Assembly: GCA_024743405.1 (NCBI GenBank)
Contig: JANSWP010000080.1
Coordinates: 1 to 33,302, forward strand
Direction of reading: 5' to 3'
Length of the DNA stretch: 33,302 bases
Origin: Bacteroidota bacterium
Lineage (GTDB): Bacteria; Bacteroidota; Bacteroidia; Chitinophagales; Saprospiraceae
Part shown: one piece after another, positions 8,247 through 17,153 of the stretch
Numbering within the stretch: position 1 is the stretch's first letter
Layout: each line of letters begins with the position of its first letter
Made by a program: the position numbers and the translations under genes
Notes under the pieces: generated by a model
Database searches by the model: none
What the model was told of the DNA's origin: nothing
Seen by the model: the letters and a program-made list of their open reading frames with translations, nothing else

Positions 8247-8669
8247 ATGAGTGAAAATTACAATATAGATACTGCAACAAAAAGTCATTTTCTAAATCTT
8301 TTTTCAATTGCACTTTCCGATTCTACAATGGATCCTATCGAGTTAAAAATGTTGTATAACATTGGTTTAGAAAAAGGAATTAAAAAAGAGGAAGTTGATT
8401 TTATTATCAATAATCCACATAAGGTTAGGTTTTATAAACCCCTTACAAACTTGGAGGCTCTAGAGCAATTATATGATTTAATTAGAATGGTTTTAGCAGA
8501 TGGGATTATAGACCCTCGGGAGTTGACAGTTTGTTCTACGATTGCTGAAAAACTTGGATTTCAAAAGGAAAATATACCTGACCTTATTGACTATTTAATT
8601 GAGGAAAAAAGAAAAAATGTAGATAAAGATAAATTGATTTCAAAAATCAGATTGACCTTAAACAAATAA
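8247..8669 (+). CDS. TerB-like helical protein
   Basis: A 140-aa cytoplasmic protein made of two related helical halves. Each holds an acidic turn after a helix: FSIALSDSTMDPIELKMLYN (about residues 19-38) and MVLADGIIDPRELTVCSTIA (about residues 82-101). The pattern of small residue, Asp, Gly/Ser, hydrophobic, Asp-Pro, Glu-Leu is that of the TerB/DjlA N-terminal fold, which is linked to tellurite-type stress systems and metal-dependent membrane complexes. It opens a tight operon: the next gene starts 4 bp after its stop, and a VWA-like lipoprotein follows. No TerC, TerD or TerZ gene is present. The fold is well supported by the motif; the specific role is not known. Confidence 0.65.
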   Translation: MSENYNIDTATKSHFLNLFSIALSDSTMDPIELKMLYNIGLEKGIKKEEVDFIINNPHKVRFYKPLTNLEALEQLYDLIRMVLADGIIDPRELTVCSTIAEKLGFQKENIPDLIDYLIEEKRKNVDKDKLISKIRLTLNK

Positions 8670-8673
8670 ATCA

Positions 8674-10050
8674 ATGAAAAATATACACACTACTCCTGAC
8701 TCTAAATTATTTTCATTAGACAATTCAAATCCGAACAAAGATTGGGTTAACAGAGAAGAATTGAATAACAATGCGAAAATCGAAGGTGCCAGAGAGGCAG
8801 CAAGAGCAAATTGTGACATTTCTGTTTTAAAAATGTGGTTCAACAAAATTTACCAACAAATTAGAGAAGGGATTCAGAATCAATCAGAAAGTCAAAAAAG
8901 GCAAAAAGATAAGTTAGAAGAAAAAATAGTAGGCTTATCCAGACATAATGAAAAACTTGATAATGAAATCGATGGGCTGAAAGTCAATATTTCTGATAAA
9001 GAACAATTAATTGAAGGACTAAAAGTTGAAGAAGAAAAAAAACATGTAAAATTTCAAAGTGAAATTAGCAGTTTAAAGGAGGAAATTGACAGAATAAGAT
9101 CTGGTGATAAGTCATTTATTGATGATGAATCAAGAGAAAGTGATAAGCTTGGGTTTTGGTTAGGCGTAACTATTTTAGTATTCCTAACTCTATACTTGTT
9201 TATATTCTACATTTCGGTAATTTATAGTGCATTTATTTTTGATGTGAATGAATGGGTGGAGAATAATCTTCAGAATAAAGAAATTTTAACCAACACAATT
9301 GTAAATCTAAAAGCGATACCAGAAACATTCTCTAAAAATGGTTTTTTAGGGGTTATTTTTTTATTCTCAGCAGCATTTTTATTTATCGGATTGGGGTATT
9401 TAATACACAAATTTGACCAAGCAAAAGCAAAGCTGAAAACCATCTCAATTTATACTTTTACATTTCTATTTGATGCTTTACTGGCTTATTCAATAGTCCG
9501 TGATATTCATTTAGCGAAATTTAAGTCTGGTGAAGTATTCACTGATTGGAGTTTCTCCATAGCCTTTAGCGATACTAACTTTTATATAATTCTAATGGCT
9601 GGATTTTCTATTTACATTATTTGGGGAATAATTCTTGGTTATGTCCTCAAGGAATATGATAATCTAGCACCCGCGAAAGTTGCAATTCGAAAGCGTAAAA
9701 TTAATTTGAAAATTACTAAAGAAAATATTAAAAAATCTGAGGAACGCTTTGATAAGATGAAGGTTGAGGTTAAGGGAGAAATTGATGTAATAAAAAATGA
9801 AATCAAAACAGTAGGAGGAAAAATTGAGAATAATAAAACAGCTATTGAAACTTCAAAGAAAGAAATTGAGAATATTAATAGAACCATAGAGATTCCTGTC
9901 GCCGAAGTAAAGAGAATTATTACTGAATTTACAGTTGGATGGACAAATCAAATAAATCTAATATTTCCTAATGATGATGCCCAAGGAAAAGTATTAGAAT
10001 GTAAGGATGCGAAAGAATCATTTTTTAAGAGCATCTCAAACCCTAATTAA
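8674..10050 (+). CDS. Four-TM protein with flanking coiled coils
   Basis: A 458-aa inner-membrane protein. Residues 1-65 are soluble, and residues about 66-142 form a highly charged coiled coil (KLEEKIVGLSRHNEKLDNEI). Four hydrophobic segments follow near 161-187, 221-245, 256-275 and 298-325, then a second coiled coil (about 340-410) and a short C-terminal domain. Both coiled coils should lie in the cytoplasm. I see no nucleotide-binding or catalytic motif. It sits between the TerB-like gene (4 bp gap) and the VWA-like lipoprotein (2 bp gap), so it is well placed to join a cytoplasmic TerB module to a lipid-anchored VWA module. It could be a sensor, a tether or a channel; the sequence does not decide. 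The family is not recognised. Confidence 0.75.
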   Translation: MKNIHTTPDSKLFSLDNSNPNKDWVNREELNNNAKIEGAREAARANCDISVLKMWFNKIYQQIREGIQNQSESQKRQKDKLEEKIVGLSRHNEKLDNEIDGLKVNISDKEQLIEGLKVEEEKKHVKFQSEISSLKEEIDRIRSGDKSFIDDESRESDKLGFWLGVTILVFLTLYLFIFYISVIYSAFIFDVNEWVENNLQNKEILTNTIVNLKAIPETFSKNGFLGVIFLFSAAFLFIGLGYLIHKFDQAKAKLKTISIYTFTFLFDALLAYSIVRDIHLAKFKSGEVFTDWSFSIAFSDTNFYIILMAGFSIYIIWGIILGYVLKEYDNLAPAKVAIRKRKINLKITKENIKKSEERFDKMKVEVKGEIDVIKNEIKTVGGKIENNKTAIETSKKEIENINRTIEIPVAEVKRIITEFTVGWTNQINLIFPNDDAQGKVLECKDAKESFFKSISNPN

Positions 10051-10052
10051 GT

Positions 10053-10955
10053 ATGAAATTTTCTTATCTCCTTTTTTTATTCTTCATCCTAATAGGTTGT
10101 GGAGAAAATGATGAAACTCCGGAGTTCATCAAAAATTGTAAAAATAATGTTGGGAGCATTGATCGAAAAGATGATACCTTTTATAATATTGTTGTTTTAC
10201 TTGATTTATCAAATAGAATTGCAACAGAAAGGCAGAGCAATAAGGATTTAGAGATAATTAATACGATCCTAAATATTTTTCAAAATGCTCAAAAAAAATT
10301 TGGATATCAATTTTCTAAGGATAAACTAAGTATTAAAATATGCAAACAGAAAAATGATGATGTTGAACTAAATATAAATATTGAAGATTTGGTGGTCGAT
10401 ATGGATAGAGATAATTCACGAAATATGAATTTCCCAAATTTTTGTAAACAAAAAGAATCCTTTGAAACATCCATTAATAATTTATATGATTACGCTATCC
10501 AAAATAAATCTTTTTATGGTGCTGATATTTGGAATTTCTTTAATGAAGAAATGTTAAGCCTTTTAAAGGAAAATGACGGGGAAACGAAATATAAGAATAA
10601 GGTAATTATTTTAACTGATGGTTATTTAAATTTTGCATCAGCAATCGAAAAAACTCGCCCTAAAGGTACTTTTATGAGAGGCTATTATAGGATGAGGAAT
10701 AATGCTGATTGGAAAAAAATATTTGAGGATAGAAACTATAAATTAACCCCTCATCCGCATGATTATTTCGATACGGATGTTATCGTTTTAGAAGTTGATC
10801 CAAAAAAACCTACTGAATATACTAATGAGTTTAACCTACTGTCGAACTATTGGAAAACTTGGTTTGAGGACATGGAATTAAACAGTGAAGTATATTCCAA
10901 ATCAAAACCAATCAAAGACTTAATTCCACTTTTAAAGAAAGATTTATTTAATTAA
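10053..10955 (+). CDS. VWA-like lipoprotein
   Basis: A 300-aa lipoprotein: MKFSYLLFLFFILIGC places the lipidated Cys at residue 16. The mature part has a probable von Willebrand factor A fold. A buried strand ends in the metal-site-like motif DLSNR (in YNIVVLLDLSNRIATE, about residues 44-59), a degenerate form of DxSxS, and a central strand reads NKVIILTDGYLNF (about 182-194), with the TDG typical of the fold. VWA domains bind partner proteins through a divalent metal; Arg in place of the last Ser may weaken that site. It starts 2 bp after the four-TM gene and closes the three-gene operon, so it probably works with that protein at the membrane. No catalytic motif is seen. Confidence 0.7.
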   Translation: MKFSYLLFLFFILIGCGENDETPEFIKNCKNNVGSIDRKDDTFYNIVVLLDLSNRIATERQSNKDLEIINTILNIFQNAQKKFGYQFSKDKLSIKICKQKNDDVELNINIEDLVVDMDRDNSRNMNFPNFCKQKESFETSINNLYDYAIQNKSFYGADIWNFFNEEMLSLLKENDGETKYKNKVIILTDGYLNFASAIEKTRPKGTFMRGYYRMRNNADWKKIFEDRNYKLTPHPHDYFDTDVIVLEVDPKKPTEYTNEFNLLSNYWKTWFEDMELNSEVYSKSKPIKDLIPLLKKDLFN

Positions 10956-11023
10956 ATGGGCAATAACCTAGACTTTATTCCAAAATCGAGTAATAGAAAT
11001 TTACCAATTTAGACTATATAATA

Positions 11024-11323
11024 ATGGAAACGCCCATGAAAATCATCTTAGCTATTCTACTATTTATTTGTTTACTTGATATGCCTTATGGGTACTACCA
11101 ACTAGTCCGATTTGTATCATTTGGAGTATTTGCATATTTGGGATTCAAAGAATTTGAAAACTCCAATCAAAACATAGGATTAGTCTATTTTGGATTAGCT
11201 ATCCTTTTTCAACCATTCTTTAAAATTGTACTTGGTAGAGAAATATGGAATATCATTGATGTAATAGTTGGAATTGGACTTATTGCAAGTCTGTTTTTAA
11301 ATAGAACAAAAAGCCAACGCTAA
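11024..11323 (+). CDS. Small membrane protein, DUF6804-like
   Basis: A 99-aa protein that is mostly membrane-embedded, with about four hydrophobic segments: residues 6-22, 28-42, 50-70 and 77-93. Characteristic pieces are MPYGYYQLVRFVSFGVFAYL and AILFQPFFKIVLGREIWN. These recall the small Bacteroidota membrane family DUF6804, whose function I do not know. It follows the VWA lipoprotein gene by 68 bp, so it might be read through from that operon, but the wider gap makes it a less sure member. The ATG at 11024 is used; a second ATG (M5) lies four codons later. Confidence 0.6.
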   Translation: METPMKIILAILLFICLLDMPYGYYQLVRFVSFGVFAYLGFKEFENSNQNIGLVYFGLAILFQPFFKIVLGREIWNIIDVIVGIGLIASLFLNRTKSQR

Positions 11324-11406
11324 AAGCTATACTCTTTTGCAACAGTAAACAGAACTTAACGGAAGAAAGCGAGTGGATAACAGAGTTTATGAATTAAAAA
11401 AAACTC

Positions 11407-11437
11407 AAAAAAAAACACCAGAAACATCAGGTTTTTT
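11407..11437. terminator. Imperfect terminator before the hsd operon
   Basis: An A-rich arm with CACC(A), a loop around AACA, and an arm with AGG followed by six T residues form a short imperfect hairpin. It lies between the DUF6804-like gene and hsdM, where an end to the upstream transcript is expected. Confidence 0.35.
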
Positions 11438-11475
11438 CTAATTCGGGAATAATTACAAAATTAAGGCTGGCTGTA

Positions 11476-11592
11476 ATGGAGTGGAATCTTTTGAAGCAGA
11501 ATGTTACCTCAGATCCTGATAAAAGTAGGCGTCAGTATCCTAAGATAGCCACTAGAATTAAAAAAATCGAGTTGACAGGATTAAAAATGTAA
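11476..11592 (+). CDS. Possible 38-codon ORF or gene remnant
   Basis: ATG at 11476 opens 38 codons (MEWNLLKQNVTSDPDKSRRQ and onward) ending at TAA, 71 bp before hsdM. The frame is also open for a few codons upstream. The product is basic and has no signal. It may be a leader peptide or a fragment of a former gene. Apart from this, I see nothing else in the 340-bp gap between 11324 and 11663. Confidence 0.2.
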   Translation: MEWNLLKQNVTSDPDKSRRQYPKIATRIKKIELTGLKM

Positions 11593-11663
11593 AATCCCAT
11601 TTCGAAAACCCTCGATGTGGATTTTAGAGAAAGAATAATATCGAAAAAAATAACTAAGCATAA

Positions 11664-14087
11664 ATGGCAATAAAAAAATCAGAATTATACAGCTCCCTTT
11701 GGGCAAGTTGTGATGAGTTAAGAGGAGGTATGGATGCTTCTCAATACAAAGACTATGTACTCACTATGCTTTTTGTAAAGTATGTAAGTGATAAGTATGC
11801 TGGCAATCCTATGAGTTTAATTGAGATACCCGAAGGTGCCTCATTTGATGATATGGTTGCTTTAAAAGGACAGCCAGATATTGGGGATCGAATCAATAAA
11901 GAAATTTTAAGACCCCTCTTTGCTGCCAATGGACTGGAAGGCTCAATGGAACTGGTAGATTTTAATGATGATGACAAACTAGGGAGTGGCAAGGAAAAAG
12001 TGGACACGCTATCCAAGCTCATTGCTATTTTTGAAAATCCTGCCTTGAACTTTAAAAATAATAGGGCAGAAGATGATGATATTCTTGGTGATGCCTATGA
12101 GTACTTAATGCGTCATTTTGCAACTGAATCTGGAAAGTCTAAAGGACAATTTTATACACCAGCAGAAGTTTCCCGAATATTGGCAAAGGTGATTAATGCT
12201 GACAGAGCTGACAAACCTTCCTTTACTGCCTATGACCCTACTTGTGGCTCTGGTTCTTTGTTGTTAAAAGTAGCTGAAGAAGCACCAAAAGGGTTGACTC
12301 TCTATGGACAAGAAAAAGACATTGCCACTAAAGGTCTGGCGATTATGAATATGTGGCTACATGGTTATCCAGAAGCTTCAATTGCTGGAGGGAATACCAT
12401 CGCATCACCCAATTTTAAAGAAAGAGATGGCACCCTTAAACGCTTTGACTTTGTAGTTGCCAATCCACCCTTTTCTGTTAAGAACTGGACAAGTGGGATC
12501 AATCCAATGGATGATGAGTTTAATCGCTTTAGAGGCTATGGGGTTCCACCAGACAAGAATGGAGATTATGCCTTTTTGTTACATATTATTTCTTCCTTAA
12601 AGAGTACAGGAAAAGGAGCAGTAATTCTTCCGCATGGGGTACTGTTTAGGGGAAATGCAGAAGCCGTTATTAGAAAGAATATTCTGGAGCGTAAATGGAT
12701 AAAAGGCATTATTGGTTTACCTGCCAACTTGTTTTATGGTACTGGTATTCCTGCCTGTATTATTGTGATTGATAAAGAAAATGCGGAGGATCGGCAGGGG
12801 CTTTTCATGGTTGATGCCAGTAAAGGATTTATTAAGGATGGGCCTAAGAATCGATTGCGGGAGCAAGATCTTCATAAAATTGTAGATACATTTAATAGTC
12901 AATGGGAATTGGATAAGTATTCCCGTTTTGTTCCTTATAGTGAGATTGAAAAGAACGAGTACAACTTAAACATTCCAAGGTATATAGATACCCAAGAGGA
13001 GGAAGATATTCAGGATTTGAATGCCCATTTAAATGGTGGGGTTCCACAGAAGGATATTGATGCCTTACAGGAATACTGGGAGGTGTATCCTAATTTACGA
13101 AAAGAATTATTCACCCCAATTCGGGAGGGCTATTCCAAACTTAATGTAGAAAAGGCAGCTATAAAAAGTACTATCTACGAGCATCCTGACTTTACAGCCT
13201 ACAATGCCAAACTGGATGCCTTGTTTGAAGCGTATCAAGGGCATAATCACCCTATCATGAATGCCATTGATGAAGACACCAAACCCAAGACATTTATTAA
13301 GACCATTGCAGAAGACTTGTTGGAACGCTATGCTAACAAACCATTGATGGTACGTTATGATGTGTACCAGCATTTGTTGGATTATTGGAATGAAACTATG
13401 AAAGATGATGTGTACCTATTGGTAGAAGAAGGCTGGGTAGCCACAGTAAAGCGCATTATTGAAAAAAATAAAAAGTCAGGAAAAGAAACAGATAAAGGCT
13501 GGACTTGTGATTTAATCCCTAAGCCATTGGTGATAGATAAATATCTAGCAACAGAGCAACAGGCACTGCAAGATATAGAAGCTAGTATAGAAAGCATACA
13601 GGCAGAAATCACAGGGTACCAAGAAGAACATGCAAGCGAAGAAGGACTGTTGAATGAAGCCACCAATGATAAGGGAGGCATTACCAAAACTACTATCAAT
13701 GCTTTTATTAAAGCCAACAAGAACAATACAGAGGAACAGGAAGCAGTAGCATTAGCTAAAAGCGTATTGGACTTATTTACCAAAGAAGCCAGCCTAAAGA
13801 AAGCCCTAAAAGCCAAAGTGACTGAATTAGATGAACTCACTTTAGCAAAATTCAAAACCCTTACCGAAGCAGAAGTAAGAACCTTGGTGGTAGAGGACAA
13901 ATGGCTCGCCAGTTTACAAGCTGCCATACAAACCGAAATCGATGCTATTTCACAGCGATTGACAGGTAGAGTTAAAGAACTGGCAGAACGTTATGAAAAT
14001 ACGATGGGCGAATTGGATAGTCAAGCCCAGACGCTGGAAGAAAAAGTAGCTGCTCACCTTCAAAACATGGGATTAGTATGGAACTAA
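11664..14087 (+). CDS. hsdM: Type I restriction-modification DNA methyltransferase subunit
   Basis: HsdM methylates adenine N6 when assembled with HsdS (M2S) and joins HsdR to form the type I enzyme. The protein has 807 codons. Residues 1-125 are the helical HsdM N-terminal domain (LYSSLWASCDELRGGMDASQ). The SAM-binding motif I is AYDPTCGSGSLLL (about residues 188-200) and the catalytic motif IV is VANPPFSV (about 263-270), both intact. The roughly 300 residues after about 500, ending in a long coiled coil, exceed the usual 500-550 aa of HsdM; such extended forms are common in Bacteroidota type I loci. Its TAA overlaps the hsdS ATG by one base. The frame is uninterrupted, so the subunit could still be made although its partners hsdS and hsdR carry stops. 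Confidence 0.95.
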   Translation: MAIKKSELYSSLWASCDELRGGMDASQYKDYVLTMLFVKYVSDKYAGNPMSLIEIPEGASFDDMVALKGQPDIGDRINKEILRPLFAANGLEGSMELVDFNDDDKLGSGKEKVDTLSKLIAIFENPALNFKNNRAEDDDILGDAYEYLMRHFATESGKSKGQFYTPAEVSRILAKVINADRADKPSFTAYDPTCGSGSLLLKVAEEAPKGLTLYGQEKDIATKGLAIMNMWLHGYPEASIAGGNTIASPNFKERDGTLKRFDFVVANPPFSVKNWTSGINPMDDEFNRFRGYGVPPDKNGDYAFLLHIISSLKSTGKGAVILPHGVLFRGNAEAVIRKNILERKWIKGIIGLPANLFYGTGIPACIIVIDKENAEDRQGLFMVDASKGFIKDGPKNRLREQDLHKIVDTFNSQWELDKYSRFVPYSEIEKNEYNLNIPRYIDTQEEEDIQDLNAHLNGGVPQKDIDALQEYWEVYPNLRKELFTPIREGYSKLNVEKAAIKSTIYEHPDFTAYNAKLDALFEAYQGHNHPIMNAIDEDTKPKTFIKTIAEDLLERYANKPLMVRYDVYQHLLDYWNETMKDDVYLLVEEGWVATVKRIIEKNKKSGKETDKGWTCDLIPKPLVIDKYLATEQQALQDIEASIESIQAEITGYQEEHASEEGLLNEATNDKGGITKTTINAFIKANKNNTEEQEAVALAKSVLDLFTKEASLKKALKAKVTELDELTLAKFKTLTEAEVRTLVVEDKWLASLQAAIQTEIDAISQRLTGRVKELAERYENTMGELDSQAQTLEEKVAAHLQNMGLVWN

Positions 14088-15316
14088 TGACTAAACAAGG
14101 CTATATGCAGACGGAAGTAGGGTTGATTCCTGAGGATTGGGAAATTGAAAAAATAGGTTCTTTATCAGAAATTGCAACATGAAGCACTCCACCTACTAGA
14201 GACAAATCAAACTATGGTGAAGAATATCTCTTTATAGGACCTGGAGACTTAGGGAGAAATAAAATAATAACCAATGCTGAAAAAAAACTATCACAAAAGG
14301 GGTATAGTTTATCAAGAAAATTTCCGAAAGGCAGCATATTGTTTACTTGTATAGGTTCAACAATTGGTAAATCTGGTATTGCAGGTGTTGATTTAACTTC
14401 TAATCAACAAATTAATGCAGTTTTCCCCAATACCGCTTTTGACACAGACTTTTTGTATTATGAACTTCAGCTAATTGCAAAAAAAATCAAGTCACAGGCA
14501 GGGGAACAAGCAGTTCCAATGGTAAACAAAACGGAATTTTCTGAATTTAAAATTCCTCTCCCCCCAACCCTCACCGAACAAAAAGCCATTGCCACTGCCT
14601 TGAGTGATGTAGATGCGCTGATTAGCAGTTTGGAGCAGGGCATCACCAAAAAGAAAGCCATCAAACAAGGGGCGATGCAGGAGTTGTTGACACCAAATGA
14701 AAACTGGAAGAAAACTTGTTTGGTAGAATTAGCTGATAATAGAAAAAGTCAATTTGATGATGGTGACTGGGTTGAATCAGAATATATCATAGCACAAGGT
14801 GTCCGATTGATTCAAACAGGAAATATTGGTATTGGACAATTCAAAGACAAAGGAAATAAAAAGTACATCTCTGAAGATTCTTTTATTAAATTAAATTGTA
14901 AAGAAGTTCTTGAAGGTGATTTATTGATTTGTCGTCTTGCTGAACCAGCAGGAAGAGCTTGTATTATGCCAGACATAGGTGAGTATAAAGTTATTACTTC
15001 TGTTGATGTTTCAATATTTAGAGGCAATCCAGAAGCTGTAAACAGGCAATTCTTATCCCAACTATTTACTACTAATAATTGGTTTCAAAAAGTTATAGAA
15101 AAAGTTGGTGGTACTACTCATAAGAGAATTTCAAGAGGTGCCCTAGGAAAGATAGAAATTGAAATTCCTTCGTTTATTGAACAAAAAGCTATTGCTCAAA
15201 TCCTTAATGATATGGATGCAGAAATCACTCAATTAGAAAGTAAAAAAGCAAAATACCAAGCTATTAAGCAGGGGATGATGCAGGAGTTATTGACGGGTAA
15301 AACTAGGTTGGTATGA
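14087..15316 (+). pseudogene. hsdS: Type I RM specificity subunit, interrupted by an in-frame TGA
   Basis: HsdS provides the DNA-recognition domains of the type I enzyme. The true start is the ATG at 14087, in the TAATG overlap with hsdM; it opens MTKQGYMQTEVGLIPEDWEI, a typical HsdS N terminus. Codon 32 is TGA (14180-14182), in SLSEIAT-stop-STPPTRDKSNYG, exactly where the family has Gly in the conserved TG(S/G)TP motif, so a GGA-to-TGA change explains it. Downstream the frame stays open to 15316. It holds both target-recognition halves and the two conserved spacer helices, EQKAIATALSDVDALISSLE and EQKAIAQILNDMDAEITQLE, each ending in MQELLT. At 409 codons the gene has normal full length. Restart at the TTG at 14339 would lose part of the first recognition domain. 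A sequencing error is the main alternative. Confidence 0.88.
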
Positions 15317-15353
15317 GTGGGAACAGTAATAAGTAATACAAGCAAAAATACCA

Positions 15354-17144
15354 ATGAAGCAAATTAATCTTGAATTAAAACCTGTAAATGATTTATTAGG
15401 GCACAGCTTTTTTATTCCATCTTACCAACGTGGATATAGATGGAAATCATTGCAAGTGAAGCAATTATTAGATGATATTTGGGAGTTTAGGAAAAAAGCA
15501 GAAAACCAAACGGAAGAGGCTTTTTATTGTTTGCAACCTATTGTAGTATCCAAGCATATTAATGAAGAAACCCAACAATCAGAATGGGAAGTTATTGATG
15601 GACAACAAAGGCTTACAACCCTTTTTATCATTCTAGATTACTTAAAAGAAGGCTTGGCGTTTTTTGGAAAAGAAAAGTATAGCATACACTACGAAACCAG
15701 AAAAGATAGTGGTACATTTTTAAATGATATTAATGTGGTACGAAAGGAGGAAAATATAGATTATTTTCATTTTTGTGAAGTGAATACAGCTGTGAAAAAA
15801 TGGTTTTTGGACAAAGATGGGACTGCAAAAAAAAACTTCTTAACCACGTTATTAAATGATAATGAAACTGGAAAAAATGTAAAAGTTATTTGGTATGATG
15901 TATCTGAAGAAAACACATCAAATAAATATGCCATTGATATTTTTACACGATTAAATATTGGTAAAATCCCCCTAACCAATGCAGAGCTTATAAAAGCACT
16001 CTTCCTGAAAAAAGATAATTTCAATGAACATGAAGCCAATCTTGAGCAAATTCAGATAGCATCAGAGTGGGATGCCATAGAAAAACAGTTGCAAAATGAT
16101 GACTTTTGGTATTTTATTTTCACACCAAAAAAGGATGTTCATTACGAAAATAGAATAGAGTATATTTTTGATTTAATGAAACAAAAACCTGTAGATGCGG
16201 AATTGCATTATACCTTTTACGAATTTCAAAAGGATTTTTCCAATGTACTTTCTATTGACAAAAAACTAAATGTTCGTAAGATATGGCTCGAAATAAAAAG
16301 GTATTTTCTAACCTTTGACGAGTGGTTTAACAACCGAGAACTATTCCATTTAATAGGGTATCTAATCACTTTTAACACCTCAATAAAAAGTTTAAAACTG
16401 TTATCAGGAACCAAATCAAAACTTCAGTTTAAGGAAGAATTGCACGATTTAGTAAAGAGTGTGGCTATCCCTAAATCAAAAGCTGGGGATGAGATATTTG
16501 AATTAGAGAATCTTTCTTATGGAGACTCATATATTAAAAAAATATTGTTGCTGTTTAACATCCAAACTATTTTAACTACAAACGATACGGATATTAAATT
16601 TCCATTTCATCGTTTTAAAACAGAAGATTGGGACATTGAGCATATACGTTCTCAAACAGATAAGAACATAGCACCTAATGAAAGAAAAGATTGGATGAAA
16701 GATATTTACGAGTATTTAACAGGGGAATCATGGCAAGTAGACACAAAAAACTATTCTGTAAATAAAGAACATCAAAAAATTATCTATCAACTTACTGGGT
16801 TATTAAGGAAAGAAACGATTTCAGACGGTGAGTTTTTTAAACTCTACGATAGTGTTAAAACAGCATTTAAAGAAAATAACGAACCTGATGATAAAGACAG
16901 TATAAACAATTTGGCATTGCTAGATGCTAAAACAAATAGAAGCTATGGGAACGCCATGTTTCCTATAAAGAGAAAGACCATCATCAAAAATGACATGACA
17001 GGTGTTTTTGTACCCATTTGTACTAAAAATGTATTCTTAAAATCGTACAGCACTAATCTTTCAGAAATTATGTATTGGAGTGATGTTGATGCAAAAGACT
17101 ATTTAAAGGCAATAAAAACAGTTTTATCTAAATATTTTAATTGA
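15354..17144 (+). CDS. DUF262-DUF1524 protein, GmrSD-like restriction factor
   Basis: A 596-aa cytoplasmic protein. The DUF262 half has the motif FIPSYQRGYRWKS (about residues 21-33), the nucleotide-hydrolysis signature VIDGQQRLTTLF (about 81-92) and FTRLNIGKIPLTNAELIKA (about 198-216). The C-terminal half is DUF1524, an HNH-like nuclease domain with WDIEHIRSQT (about 426-435) and later NNLALLDAKTNRSYGNAMFP. This is the single-chain layout of GmrSD-type, modification-dependent type IV enzymes; related DUF262 proteins are SspE and BrxU. It starts 37 bp after hsdS and 9 bp separate it from the second DUF262 gene, so it is co-transcribed with the hsd genes. It probably adds a second defence layer against phages with modified DNA; that target is inferred from the family. 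Confidence 0.88.
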   Translation: MKQINLELKPVNDLLGHSFFIPSYQRGYRWKSLQVKQLLDDIWEFRKKAENQTEEAFYCLQPIVVSKHINEETQQSEWEVIDGQQRLTTLFIILDYLKEGLAFFGKEKYSIHYETRKDSGTFLNDINVVRKEENIDYFHFCEVNTAVKKWFLDKDGTAKKNFLTTLLNDNETGKNVKVIWYDVSEENTSNKYAIDIFTRLNIGKIPLTNAELIKALFLKKDNFNEHEANLEQIQIASEWDAIEKQLQNDDFWYFIFTPKKDVHYENRIEYIFDLMKQKPVDAELHYTFYEFQKDFSNVLSIDKKLNVRKIWLEIKRYFLTFDEWFNNRELFHLIGYLITFNTSIKSLKLLSGTKSKLQFKEELHDLVKSVAIPKSKAGDEIFELENLSYGDSYIKKILLLFNIQTILTTNDTDIKFPFHRFKTEDWDIEHIRSQTDKNIAPNERKDWMKDIYEYLTGESWQVDTKNYSVNKEHQKIIYQLTGLLRKETISDGEFFKLYDSVKTAFKENNEPDDKDSINNLALLDAKTNRSYGNAMFPIKRKTIIKNDMTGVFVPICTKNVFLKSYSTNLSEIMYWSDVDAKDYLKAIKTVLSKYFN

Positions 17145-17153
17145 AGGATCTAA

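Noticed and set aside
13382-13927. 181-codon minus-strand frame
   Set aside because: It lies wholly inside hsdM, opposite its coiled-coil region; a Ser/Leu-rich antisense shadow.
14339-15316. hsdS starting at the TTG at 14339
   Set aside because: The same frame extends back to the ATG at 14087 through a single TGA and encodes a typical HsdS N terminus, so the short form is only the part after a nonsense codon.
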